Below are positions 1 to 6,637 of a stretch of DNA of 8,378 nt, one piece after another. The notes under the pieces were generated by a model, which was not told where the DNA came from, searched no databases, and saw only the letters and a program-made list of their open reading frames with translations. The stretch lies in contig JAZRRE010000001.1 in NCBI GenBank assembly GCA_045650505.1, positions 1-8,378 on the forward strand, given 5' to 3'. This DNA comes from RGIG1681 sp045650505 (GTDB taxonomy: Bacteria > Bacillota > Clostridia > Christensenellales > UBA1242). The position numbers were made by a program, and so were the translations under genes. The stretch's first letter is position 1. Every line of letters starts with the position of its first letter.

Positions 1-1986
1 AAAATTGGAAATAAATGCTATAAATTCTTTAATATCATATTAAATAATATTTATGAAAAAATCGCAAATTTTCACACTTTTTTTGATAAATTGGCTATTG
101 GAAATGGAGTTTCAGACAATTTTAATGAAAATTATCATTTAAATAATTTAATATTTATTGATAATTTTGAAAACAAGTCATATAGTATTGACCCAGCAAA
201 TGATGAAATATTTATTACAAAAACAATAAAAATAAAAACCAAAAACCTTAACTCAAACTATATTACAGAAGCTGGTATAGTCTCTAAAATTTCAGATAAA
301 AATAATCCTGAAATACATAATTATTTTTCCTTTATAAACGATGAGCTTCCAAATGGTATAGACCTTTCTATAGATGAAGAAATAATTATTTCTGTAACAA
401 TTTATTTAAATATAAATTCTAAAAATGAAGGTTTATTAACAAGAGGAAATAATCCTTTTATAAAACTATTACTTGGTGATGGTTGTAATAAAAAAGAAAT
501 TTTTGTTGCAAGGGGAAATGACTTATCTAATAATGAATTAATTTTTAGAACCAATGATTATTTAAATACAAAGCATTTATGTGAATTAAATTACAACATA
601 GAAGATAATCTTTTACATCTTGAATTTTCCGGTGATTTGGGAACAGGTTCAACAGATGAAATAGTTTTTATATTAGATGACATTGTTTTTGCAAGAATTA
701 ACACAAATGTATTAAATAAAGAATTTTCTGAATCAAATGACTTTTCACCCAAATCAAATTATGTTGTTGACCTTGGTGTTGGAATATCAGATATTGTATC
801 TGTTTTTAACAACAACACATCAACATATGAAACAAATTATTATAAAGTTAAATATGCAAACAATTTTTCATCAAAAACAATTTTGCCATTTAATAATTTA
901 TTTGATAATAACACACCAAGATTCCTATCTTTAGATGGTGATAAATTATTTTTTATTTTAAATGATATAGTTTATTTATTTAAAAACAGAGATTATACTG
1001 TTGAACTTGTTTTTGCAACAAACCTTCAACTTCAAAACATTTTAAAAATAACATCTTTTGATGACTTCGTTTTTGTTTTTACAAAGACTAACCCTTGTGT
1101 TTTTGCATATAAAATTGTTGAAAATACTCTTGTTAAATGCACAGTAAATTTATTAACTTTTGAAAATCTATCCGTTTTAGAAACTTTTACACTTATTGAT
1201 ATAGTTCAAGGAAAAAATGGATTATTTATGCTTGGTTTTGTTGTTCCTGTTGATGATACAACAGATGCTTACACTCTATATCTTACATTTGATGAAGAAT
1301 CAAACTCATTTAATTTTGATTCATATTTAAAGACATCAACTTATGTGTTTACATATATGTTGCCATTTCACAAAAACAATTTTTCTGATGCTCAAATGAT
1401 ATATTTGCAAGCAGGAGCAACATCAAGTAAGTGCAGAAGGGCAGTACATACTATTGACAAAACAAGTTCAGATGGTTACAACGTTACAGCATATTATTAC
1501 ACTTATGCAACAACCAGCCTTTGTGTAAAAACACGTGCTGTTGTTGTTGAAAAATCAATATCACCAAACTTATGGCTTTATTATTATCCACAAGTTTATA
1601 GATTTAATTTATCTTTACTCGGTGAAGCCACAAAAAGTTATATTTCTACCAACCTATTATATTTAATTCAAAAACTTCCTGATTCAACTTTCAGGGCATA
1701 TAATTTGGTTGGATATGATACTCCTGAAATATTCTCAAAAGGTCTTCCAAACGAAATTGACCAATCTAAAATTCTTTCAGTGGAATTTTTAATTGATACT
1801 GTTTTGTTTTTTATGAATGACCCTAATGAGCCAATTATAGCATATAATTTGGATATTTTAGGAACTTGTATTGAAAACGTATCTTCAAAAACTCAAACTT
1901 ATAACATCACTTACACCCGAAAAGAAACACTTGGCAGCACAAATAAAGGAGTCACTGCAAACTTTGCAGCAAATGTAAATGTATGA
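1..1986 (+). CDS. Phage tail / host-contact structural protein, 5' end outside window
   Basis: The reading frame is open from base 1, so this is the C-terminal 661 residues of a longer protein. The TTG at 91 has no Shine-Dalgarno sequence and lies within the open frame, so it is not a credible start. Residues about 28-36 (FDKLAIGNG) followed by YITEAGI near residue 87 and an alternating strand pattern resemble the N-terminal domain seen in many phage tail-fibre/baseplate proteins ('AIGxG' then 'TEIGL'). This is a pattern match from memory, not a search result. From about residue 245 to the end, the protein is rich in N, T, F and Y and made of short hydrophobic strands such as LFFILNDIVYLF and FVFVFTKT, suggesting a beta-propeller or other all-beta repeat that could contact a receptor. 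There is no signal peptide or membrane helix in the visible part. It overlaps the next gene by 4 bases and lies upstream of a holin, which supports a phage tail context. The exact role, whether fibre, adaptor or receptor-binding, is inference. Confidence 0.6.
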   Translation, partial: KIGNKCYKFFNIILNNIYEKIANFHTFFDKLAIGNGVSDNFNENYHLNNLIFIDNFENKSYSIDPANDEIFITKTIKIKTKNLNSNYITEAGIVSKISDKNNPEIHNYFSFINDELPNGIDLSIDEEIIISVTIYLNINSKNEGLLTRGNNPFIKLLLGDGCNKKEIFVARGNDLSNNELIFRTNDYLNTKHLCELNYNIEDNLLHLEFSGDLGTGSTDEIVFILDDIVFARINTNVLNKEFSESNDFSPKSNYVVDLGVGISDIVSVFNNNTSTYETNYYKVKYANNFSSKTILPFNNLFDNNTPRFLSLDGDKLFFILNDIVYLFKNRDYTVELVFATNLQLQNILKITSFDDFVFVFTKTNPCVFAYKIVENTLVKCTVNLLTFENLSVLETFTLIDIVQGKNGLFMLGFVVPVDDTTDAYTLYLTFDEESNSFNFDSYLKTSTYVFTYMLPFHKNNFSDAQMIYLQAGATSSKCRRAVHTIDKTSSDGYNVTAYYYTYATTSLCVKTRAVVVEKSISPNLWLYYYPQVYRFNLSLLGEATKSYISTNLLYLIQKLPDSTFRAYNLVGYDTPEIFSKGLPNEIDQSKILSVEFLIDTVLFFMNDPNEPIIAYNLDILGTCIENVSSKTQTYNITYTRKETLGSTNKGVTANFAANVNV

Positions 1987-2231
1987 TATTTTCTAATAAA
2001 CTAAATAAAATATCTTCAGGTAAAAACATTTCATTATATGCCACATCAAAAAATACTTTTGATTTATATATTTTTAATAAAAATGTAAAAAGGAAAAATT
2101 TATTATTTTCAAATATTTTTAAATGCACTTCAACTGATGAAAGTTTCAGTTATAACTATCTATGCAAATTAGAAAATAATTTTATGTGTGTTTGTCTTGA
2201 AGATAATATGTCAATTATAAAAAATGAATAA
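1983..2231 (+). CDS. Small phage-module protein of unknown function (82 aa)
   Basis: I do not recognise this protein. Its ATG overlaps the TGA stop of the tail-like gene in an ATGA junction, and no Shine-Dalgarno sequence precedes it, so translation probably depends on re-initiation after the upstream gene. The product is 82 residues with no signal peptide or membrane helix. It has alternating hydrophobic/polar stretches (ISLYATSK, FDLYIFNK, FMCVCLED) that suggest a small beta-rich fold. There are four cysteines, at 48, 61, 69 and 71, but no clear zinc-ribbon spacing. The coupling to the tail gene suggests a partner such as a chaperone, fibre-tip or assembly protein, but this is inference from position only. 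The coupled junction and codon use like its neighbours make it likely to be real. Confidence 0.6.
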   Translation: MIFSNKLNKISSGKNISLYATSKNTFDLYIFNKNVKRKNLLFSNIFKCTSTDESFSYNYLCKLENNFMCVCLEDNMSIIKNE

Positions 2232-2306
2232 AAAAAATTCAAAAATCGATTATTTAAAAACAATATGTTTAGCTAAAATATACAATTCAAATAAAAATAT
2301 TATAAA

Positions 2307-2312
2307 AAGGAG
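2307..2312 (+). promoter_or_regulatory. Shine-Dalgarno of the holin gene
   Basis: AAGGAG lies 5 bases before the ATG at 2318. It fixes the holin start and shows that this gene is translated independently of the coupled pair upstream. The 86-base gap in front of it (2232-2317) is A/T-rich, and I could not pick out a convincing promoter or terminator there. Confidence 0.8.
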
Positions 2313-2317
2313 AAATA

Positions 2318-2878
2318 ATGAAACTTGCAGAAAGAATAAAAACCTATAATTTTTGGGTTAGCTTATCAAGTGCAATTTTTCTGATTATTAAAGTTTTGGG
2401 AACTCAAATTGGTTTTAATGTTGATGAAAGTTTATTTAGCGACCTTATAACTTCAATATGCAGCATTTTAGTTATTTTGGGAATCATCGTCCCACCTAAA
2501 TATCCTGAAACAAAATTAAAAACAGAAACAGTTTCTCAAAACGACAACATTTCAAATGTTAATGATAATCAAAATATTGAAAATTTATCAACAGAAACTA
2601 CCGAACAAAATAAAACTATTGATAAAATTGAAAGCACCAATAACTCAATTATCTGCAACGATGAAAATAAAGATAATGTAATCGTTGATGTTGATTTAGA
2701 TTCAGCCAATATTAATATTGATAACATTGATAATAATATTGAGGTTATTGATAATTTTAATTTTCAAAAAAACAATCTTCGTGATGAATTAAAATCACAA
2801 GCAAAGCTTTTTGAAAATAATATTGATGAATATATCAAAATTCTTGAAGATGAACTTAACAATTTTAAGAGTAAATAA
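2318..2878 (+). CDS. Phage holin, phi-LC3-like, with long acidic C-terminal extension
   Basis: This is a predicted membrane protein that would permeabilise the cytoplasmic membrane and let a lysin reach the wall. Residues 1-66 match the layout of the phi LC3 holin family (Phage_holin_1): a short basic/aromatic start (RIKTYNFW), a first membrane helix at about 12-32, a short polar connector (GFNVDESLFSDL), and a second helix at about 43-60 ending in VILGIIVPP. The family normally stops at about 70-100 residues, shortly after a 'LGIVxDPTT'-type sequence. Here 'IVPPKYPET' takes that place and some 120 more residues follow. Residues about 70-155 are low-complexity and acidic, rich in N, D, I and E. 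Residues about 153-186 (starting LRDELKSQAK) look helical and could form a coiled coil. The gene has its own Shine-Dalgarno and ends just before a terminator. No endolysin gene follows. The holin assignment rests on topology and motif resemblance, and another small phage membrane protein is possible. Confidence 0.72.
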   Translation: MKLAERIKTYNFWVSLSSAIFLIIKVLGTQIGFNVDESLFSDLITSICSILVILGIIVPPKYPETKLKTETVSQNDNISNVNDNQNIENLSTETTEQNKTIDKIESTNNSIICNDENKDNVIVDVDLDSANINIDNIDNNIEVIDNFNFQKNNLRDELKSQAKLFENNIDEYIKILEDELNNFKSK

Positions 2879-2885
2879 CAAAAAT

Positions 2886-2918
2886 AGGGAAATACTTTTT
2901 ATGTATTTCTCTTTTTTT
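2886..2918 (+). terminator. Intrinsic terminator closing the phage module
   Basis: A 10-bp stem (2886-2895 with 2903-2912, one G-U pair) encloses a 7-base loop and is followed by a T run (2912-2918). It starts 8 bases after the holin stop. It separates the phage-like unit from the downstream operon. Confidence 0.85.
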
Positions 2919-2962
2919 CGTGTTTTTAAACATCTATAATTTTTGTTCAAATAATAAAATGC

Positions 2963-2991
2963 TTGATTTATTGAGGTTTCTATATTATAAT
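2963..2991 (+). promoter_or_regulatory. Housekeeping-type promoter for the membrane protein-RNase J operon
   Basis: The -35 box is TTGATT (2963-2968) and the -10 box is a perfect TATAAT (2986-2991), with a 17-base spacer. This is the sigma-A arrangement. Transcription would begin near 2998, giving a leader of about 60 bases before the ATG at 3057. The leader is A/T-rich with a run of eight T and shows no stable structure. No other promoter of this quality was seen before 7850, so it probably drives all four genes. Confidence 0.75.
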
Positions 2992-3040
2992 ATCAATAAG
3001 ATTAAAGTTTTTTTTAGAATATTTTAATTTGTAATTTATT

Positions 3041-3049
3041 AAAGGGTGG
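3041..3049 (+). promoter_or_regulatory. Shine-Dalgarno of the membrane protein gene
   Basis: AAAGGGTGG lies 7 bases before the ATG at 3057. It departs from the usual AGGAGG but has enough G-rich complementarity to set the start. Confidence 0.6.
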
Positions 3050-3056
3050 AACTTTT

Positions 3057-4079
3057 ATGTCTTACAAAAACACTATGAAGCTTTTCGCTTCTAACTTTAC
3101 GCTTGTTTGGAAACAAGCTCTTTATATGTTAATTTGTTTTATGTTGTTTGTTTTGGGGATTTACTCAACAAGTGTTAGCATCATTGATTTACTCCGAGAA
3201 AACAATATTATCAACGAAATTAAAATGATTATAGAAACAGCATATAACACGCCTAGCTCTTTTGCTCTTGAACTTGGTGAAGTTTTAAAACATATTTTGA
3301 ATGTTATTTTATCTAACTTTGGTGATATATGGGTTAGCTTATTTGGATTCTTTATTTTTGGTATGCTAGTTCCATACATATTATTCCAAATGTCTTCTTA
3401 TAACATTACATCAATTCTTTATCAAAAACTTACTATGAATATGGATGTTCCTTATGTTCAAAATGGTTTTAGACTTTTAAAACATTCATTAATTTATGCA
3501 CTAGCAAGTGTTGTTTTGAATATTCCATTTTTGTTTGTAGTCGTGTTGTTGTTTGAAATTTATATTGCAATGGCATACTCAACAATAACAGCAATTATTG
3601 GGCTTGTAATTCTTTTTGCACTTTTAATTTTATTCACATCAATACAAATTTCATTCCATACATATTTTATGGCTTATATGGTTGAAAAAGATGCAAACCC
3701 ATTTGTTTCTTACGCAAAAGGATTAATTAATGTTTTAAAAAGATTCGGCAAAATCTTATCGCAAAGTGTAATTTTGTGTTTAACAATAATTTTTATTAAT
3801 GGGATTATTGCACTCTTTACATTCTTCTCTGGATTATTTATTACAATTCCGGCAACTTTTGTTCTATTATCAATATATTATTTAGTGGTATATTTTAATA
3901 TGAAAGGTGATAGATATTATCTTGCAGATAATATGATTTTCAACCCAATCAAATATCAAGTTAAACAAGAAACTTTTGTTGAAACAGAAATTCCAGAACA
4001 AGTTAAAGCAACGGAACTTACAACTGTTGTTATGAAGAAAAAAAGAAATTCTAAAAAAACAAAAACTAATAAAAAATAA
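3057..4079 (+). CDS. Polytopic membrane protein of unknown function, first gene of RNase J operon
   Basis: I do not recognise the family with confidence. The 340-residue product has about six membrane segments, near residues 19-40, 89-112, 143-168, 175-205, 235-258 and 260-281. A soluble loop of about 45 residues (42-87) follows the first helix. Basic clusters such as LKRFGK at 227-232 and the lysine-rich end (MKKKRNSKK near 326) suggest that both termini and the 206-232 loop face the cytoplasm. There is no cleavable signal peptide; the N-terminal 18 residues are amphipathic. No catalytic, ATP-binding or transporter signature is apparent. The general look, with helices interrupted by amphipathic 'VSYAKGLINVLKRFGK'-type segments, resembles integral membrane proteins of the YesL/DUF624-like or GPDPase membrane-domain kind, but I cannot place it in either. 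It has its own promoter and its stop is 12 bases before the RNase J start, so it is probably co-transcribed with rnj. It may anchor a partner through the basic tail; that is speculation. Confidence 0.75.
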   Translation: MSYKNTMKLFASNFTLVWKQALYMLICFMLFVLGIYSTSVSIIDLLRENNIINEIKMIIETAYNTPSSFALELGEVLKHILNVILSNFGDIWVSLFGFFIFGMLVPYILFQMSSYNITSILYQKLTMNMDVPYVQNGFRLLKHSLIYALASVVLNIPFLFVVVLLFEIYIAMAYSTITAIIGLVILFALLILFTSIQISFHTYFMAYMVEKDANPFVSYAKGLINVLKRFGKILSQSVILCLTIIFINGIIALFTFFSGLFITIPATFVLLSIYYLVVYFNMKGDRYYLADNMIFNPIKYQVKQETFVETEIPEQVKATELTTVVMKKKRNSKKTKTNKK

Positions 4080-4080
4080 A

Positions 4081-4085
4081 AAGGA
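4081..4085 (+). promoter_or_regulatory. Shine-Dalgarno fixing the long-form RNase J start
   Basis: AAGGA lies 6 bases before the ATG at 4092, immediately after the stop of the membrane protein gene. The next in-frame methionines (residues 59 and 71) have no comparable site. The N-terminal extension of RNase J is therefore probably translated. Confidence 0.7.
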
Positions 4086-4091
4086 TATTAT

Positions 4092-6017
4092 ATGGAAGAA
4101 AATAAAAATAATGTTTTAAATAACAATCCAACAAATAGCCAAGTATCTCAAATAAAAAAGAGAACATTCAATGAAGCTGAACAAAACTTTGGAAGCTATA
4201 ATGTTGGACTCAAAAAACAAAAAACAAAACTTACAAAAGAAACAACTGACAAAGTTTTGGAAAAAATGAAAGAAATTAACACAGACCTTGCATTTGAAAA
4301 TATGGAACAAGAAGAACTCTTAACAAAAAATGCTGGCAAATCTAATTTCTCAAAATCTAAACAAAAGGGAAACAATAAAGTTAAAGTTATTTTCCTTGGT
4401 GGTATTGGAGAGATTGGAAAGAATATGACCGCAATTGAATACGGAGATGATATGGTTATCATCGATTGCGGACTTGCATTTCCAAGTGAAGATATGCCTG
4501 GTGTTGACCTTGTTATTCCAGATTTTACTTATATTAAAGAAAATGCTCACAAACTTAAAGGTATCTTAATTACCCACGGTCACGAAGACCACATTGGAAG
4601 TTTACCTTATTTATTGAAAGATGTTAAAGCTCCAATCTATGGAAGCAAAATGACTCTCACACTTTTAGATAATAAACTTCGAGAACATAAAATTACCGGT
4701 GTGAAAGGAATTTGTGTTAAACCTGGTTATGTTGTTAAAGTTGGTTTATTTAGTGTTGAATTCATTAAAGTAAATCACTCAATTCCTGGCGCATTCGCAC
4801 TTTCAATCGATACACCAGCCGGAACTATTTTCCATACAGGTGACTTTAAAATCGACTATGAACCAATTGATAAAGAAGTTATTGACCTTCCACGAATTGC
4901 TGAAATTGGAAGAAAAGGTGTTACTCTTATGCTTGGTGAAAGCACCAATGTTGAAAGACCAGGATATGCTATTTCTGAAAAAAGAGTGGGCGAAAATCTT
5001 GAAAGAGTTTTCATTGAACACCCAACAAGAAGAATTTTTGTTGCAACATTTGCAAGCAATATGTATCGTGTTCAACAAATTATTGAACTTGCAATCAAAT
5101 ATAACCGCCGCGTTGCCGTTGTTGGAAGAAGTATGATAAATAATATTGATGCAGGAATGAAAATTGGTTCATTCTCATTTGATAAAAATGTGTTTATCGA
5201 TGTTGAAAAAATTGCTTCACTTGAAGATAAAAATGTTTTAGTTTTATCAACAGGTAGTCAAGGTGAACCAGCAAGCGCACTTTCAAGACTTGCAAATGGT
5301 GAATTTAGCAGAGTTGAAATTGGTGATAATGATACAGTTATTTTCTCAAGTTCTCCAATACCTGGAAATGAAAATATGATTAATGCTGTTATCAACAATC
5401 TTTATAAAAAGGGTGCTATTGTTGTAACTGAAAACGTTCATGCTTCAGGACACGCTTGCCAAGAAGAATTAAAAACAATTCACAATTTACTTAACCCTAA
5501 ATTCTTTATTCCTGTTCACGGTGAATATAGACACTTAAAAGAGCACGTTATTTTATCTGAAAAACTTGGACTTCCAAAAACAAATTCAGTTATTCCTGAA
5601 ATTGGAAACGTTGTTGAACTTACTAAAAATTCAATGGTTATTGCAGGAAATGTTCCTGCAGGTGAACAACTTGTTGACGGTCTTGGAATCGGTGATGTTG
5701 GAAGTGTCGTTCTTCGTGATAGAAAACTTTTATCAGAAGATGGTCTTGTTATTGTTGTTATGGGTGTTTCAGATTCAACAGGCGAACTTTTAAGTGAACC
5801 ATACTTAATCACTCGTGGTTTTGTTTATACTGATGAAGCTGGAAAACTTGGTGAAGAAGCAAAACAAGTTTTACATGATACAATTGCAACAATCAATCTT
5901 CGCGAAAACCGTGATTGGAACGAAGTTAGAAACTTAATTAGAAAACCACTTCGCAACTTCTTCTATAAAAGAACAATGAGAACTCCTATGATTTTACCAA
6001 TCATATTTAGAGTGTAA
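4092..6017 (+). CDS. rnj: Ribonuclease J with basic/polar N-terminal extension
   Basis: This is a metallo-beta-lactamase/beta-CASP nuclease of the RNase J family, which degrades and matures mRNA and rRNA by 5'-to-3' exonucleolytic and endonucleolytic cleavage. Residues about 97-300 form the first part of the beta-lactamase fold and carry the signature THGHEDHIG (161-169), with H162, H164, D166 and H167 as metal ligands. H229 (VNHSIPGA) and D251 (HTGDFK) supply further ligands. The beta-CASP insert follows at about 300-450, with SGHA (452-455) at its end and the late ligand H476 in PVHGEYRHL. Residues after about 545 are the C-terminal domain used in dimer contacts. All expected metal ligands are present, so the enzyme should be active. 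Typical RNase J is about 555 residues. This one is 641 because residues 1-95 form a K/N/E/Q-rich, probably disordered extension. The 'SDSTN' stretch usual in the family reads GESTN (282-286), a conservative D-to-E change. The gene lies 12 bases after the membrane protein gene and 8 before trmR. Confidence 0.95.
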   Translation: MEENKNNVLNNNPTNSQVSQIKKRTFNEAEQNFGSYNVGLKKQKTKLTKETTDKVLEKMKEINTDLAFENMEQEELLTKNAGKSNFSKSKQKGNNKVKVIFLGGIGEIGKNMTAIEYGDDMVIIDCGLAFPSEDMPGVDLVIPDFTYIKENAHKLKGILITHGHEDHIGSLPYLLKDVKAPIYGSKMTLTLLDNKLREHKITGVKGICVKPGYVVKVGLFSVEFIKVNHSIPGAFALSIDTPAGTIFHTGDFKIDYEPIDKEVIDLPRIAEIGRKGVTLMLGESTNVERPGYAISEKRVGENLERVFIEHPTRRIFVATFASNMYRVQQIIELAIKYNRRVAVVGRSMINNIDAGMKIGSFSFDKNVFIDVEKIASLEDKNVLVLSTGSQGEPASALSRLANGEFSRVEIGDNDTVIFSSSPIPGNENMINAVINNLYKKGAIVVTENVHASGHACQEELKTIHNLLNPKFFIPVHGEYRHLKEHVILSEKLGLPKTNSVIPEIGNVVELTKNSMVIAGNVPAGEQLVDGLGIGDVGSVVLRDRKLLSEDGLVIVVMGVSDSTGELLSEPYLITRGFVYTDEAGKLGEEAKQVLHDTIATINLRENRDWNEVRNLIRKPLRNFFYKRTMRTPMILPIIFRV

Positions 6018-6025
6018 AGGTTTTT

Positions 6026-6637
6026 ATGGAAACTAATCAAATTTACAAAAAAGCAAAAACTTATGGTGTTCCTGTTATTAGAACAGAAAGCCATAAAATT
6101 TTAGAAGATGTTGTCAAAAAAATACAGCCATCACACATTCTTGAAATAGGAACAGCCGTTGGATATAGTGGAACTTTAATGCTACAAAATTCAACAGCTG
6201 ACCTTATTACAATTGAACATAATAAAGATTATAAAAATCAAGCGGTTAAAAACTTTAAAGCAAATGGGCTTGCAAAAAGAGCAACTATTGTTTTTGGAGA
6301 TTGTTTGGTTGAGGTTTCTAAAATGCTAACATCTAATAATTTTAATGACTATTTCGATTTGATTTTTTTAGATGGACCAAAAGCTCAATATGATTTACTT
6401 CTTGAAGGTTTAATCAAAATGTTAAAACCCGAAGGAACCATTATTGTTGATAATGTTCTTTTTAGAGGATATGTTAATAATGAACAAACAGCACCTACAA
6501 GACGATATAAAACAATAATTAAAAGATTGAATACTTTTATAGAAAACTGCAAAAATAATCAAAATTTAACTGAATTTCAACTTATAAATACAGAAGATGG
6601 CATTATTATTGCCAAAAAGGTAAAAAATGAAAAATAA
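6026..6637 (+). CDS. trmR: TrmR-like tRNA 5-hydroxyuridine O-methyltransferase (YrrM family)
   Basis: This is a class I SAM-dependent O-methyltransferase of the COMT-like family 3. The SAM-binding motif I is ILEIGTAVGYSG (38-49). The acidic residue that binds the SAM ribose is E64 in TIEHN, and GDC at 91-93 follows. DLIFLDG (111-117) and IVDNVLFRG (140-148) provide the expected divalent-metal ligands D116, D142 and N143. The RRY at 159-161 in the APTRRY segment is typical of the family. At 203 residues it has near-usual length. In Bacillus subtilis the homologue YrrM/TrmR methylates 5-hydroxyuridine at tRNA position 34 to 5-methoxyuridine and sits beside U32-family genes yrrN/yrrO. The same neighbour is found here, which is the main reason for choosing TrmR over a small-molecule methyltransferase. 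Its Shine-Dalgarno AAAGG (6016-6020) overlaps the RNase J stop codon, and its 3' end overlaps the next gene by 11 bases, so the genes are translationally close. Cytosolic. Confidence 0.82.
   Translation: METNQIYKKAKTYGVPVIRTESHKILEDVVKKIQPSHILEIGTAVGYSGTLMLQNSTADLITIEHNKDYKNQAVKNFKANGLAKRATIVFGDCLVEVSKMLTSNNFNDYFDLIFLDGPKAQYDLLLEGLIKMLKPEGTIIVDNVLFRGYVNNEQTAPTRRYKTIIKRLNTFIENCKNNQNLTEFQLINTEDGIIIAKKVKNEK

Noticed and set aside
91..93. TTG as the start codon of the first gene
   Set aside because: The frame stays open to base 1, there is no Shine-Dalgarno upstream, and the IGNG motif around it is normally internal to a domain. The gene starts outside the window.
2701..2760. Tandem-repeat-like AT-rich DNA (repeats of 'attgataa') in the holin tail
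   Set aside because: The units are irregular and follow from codons for the Asn/Ile/Asp-rich segment. No constant period is present, so I do not call a repeat array.
3041..3055. Hairpin hiding the Shine-Dalgarno of the membrane protein gene (AAAG with CTTT)
   Set aside because: Only four pairs, three of them A-T, around a 7-base loop. It is too weak to act as a switch.
2354..3349. Direct repeat GGGTTAGCTTAT in the holin gene (about 2355) and in the membrane protein gene (about 3331)
   Set aside because: Both copies encode Trp-Val-Ser-Leu within membrane-proximal segments, and the match ends at 12 bases. It is best explained by chance codon choice in AT-rich DNA, not an attachment site.
3161..3379. 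Minus-strand open frame inside the membrane protein gene
   Set aside because: It lies wholly within a well supported + strand gene, has no ribosome binding site or recognisable product, and reads as a shadow frame. The same holds for the minus-strand and alternative frames inside rnj (4116-5812) and for the short + frames at 737, 4840, 5566 and 7654.
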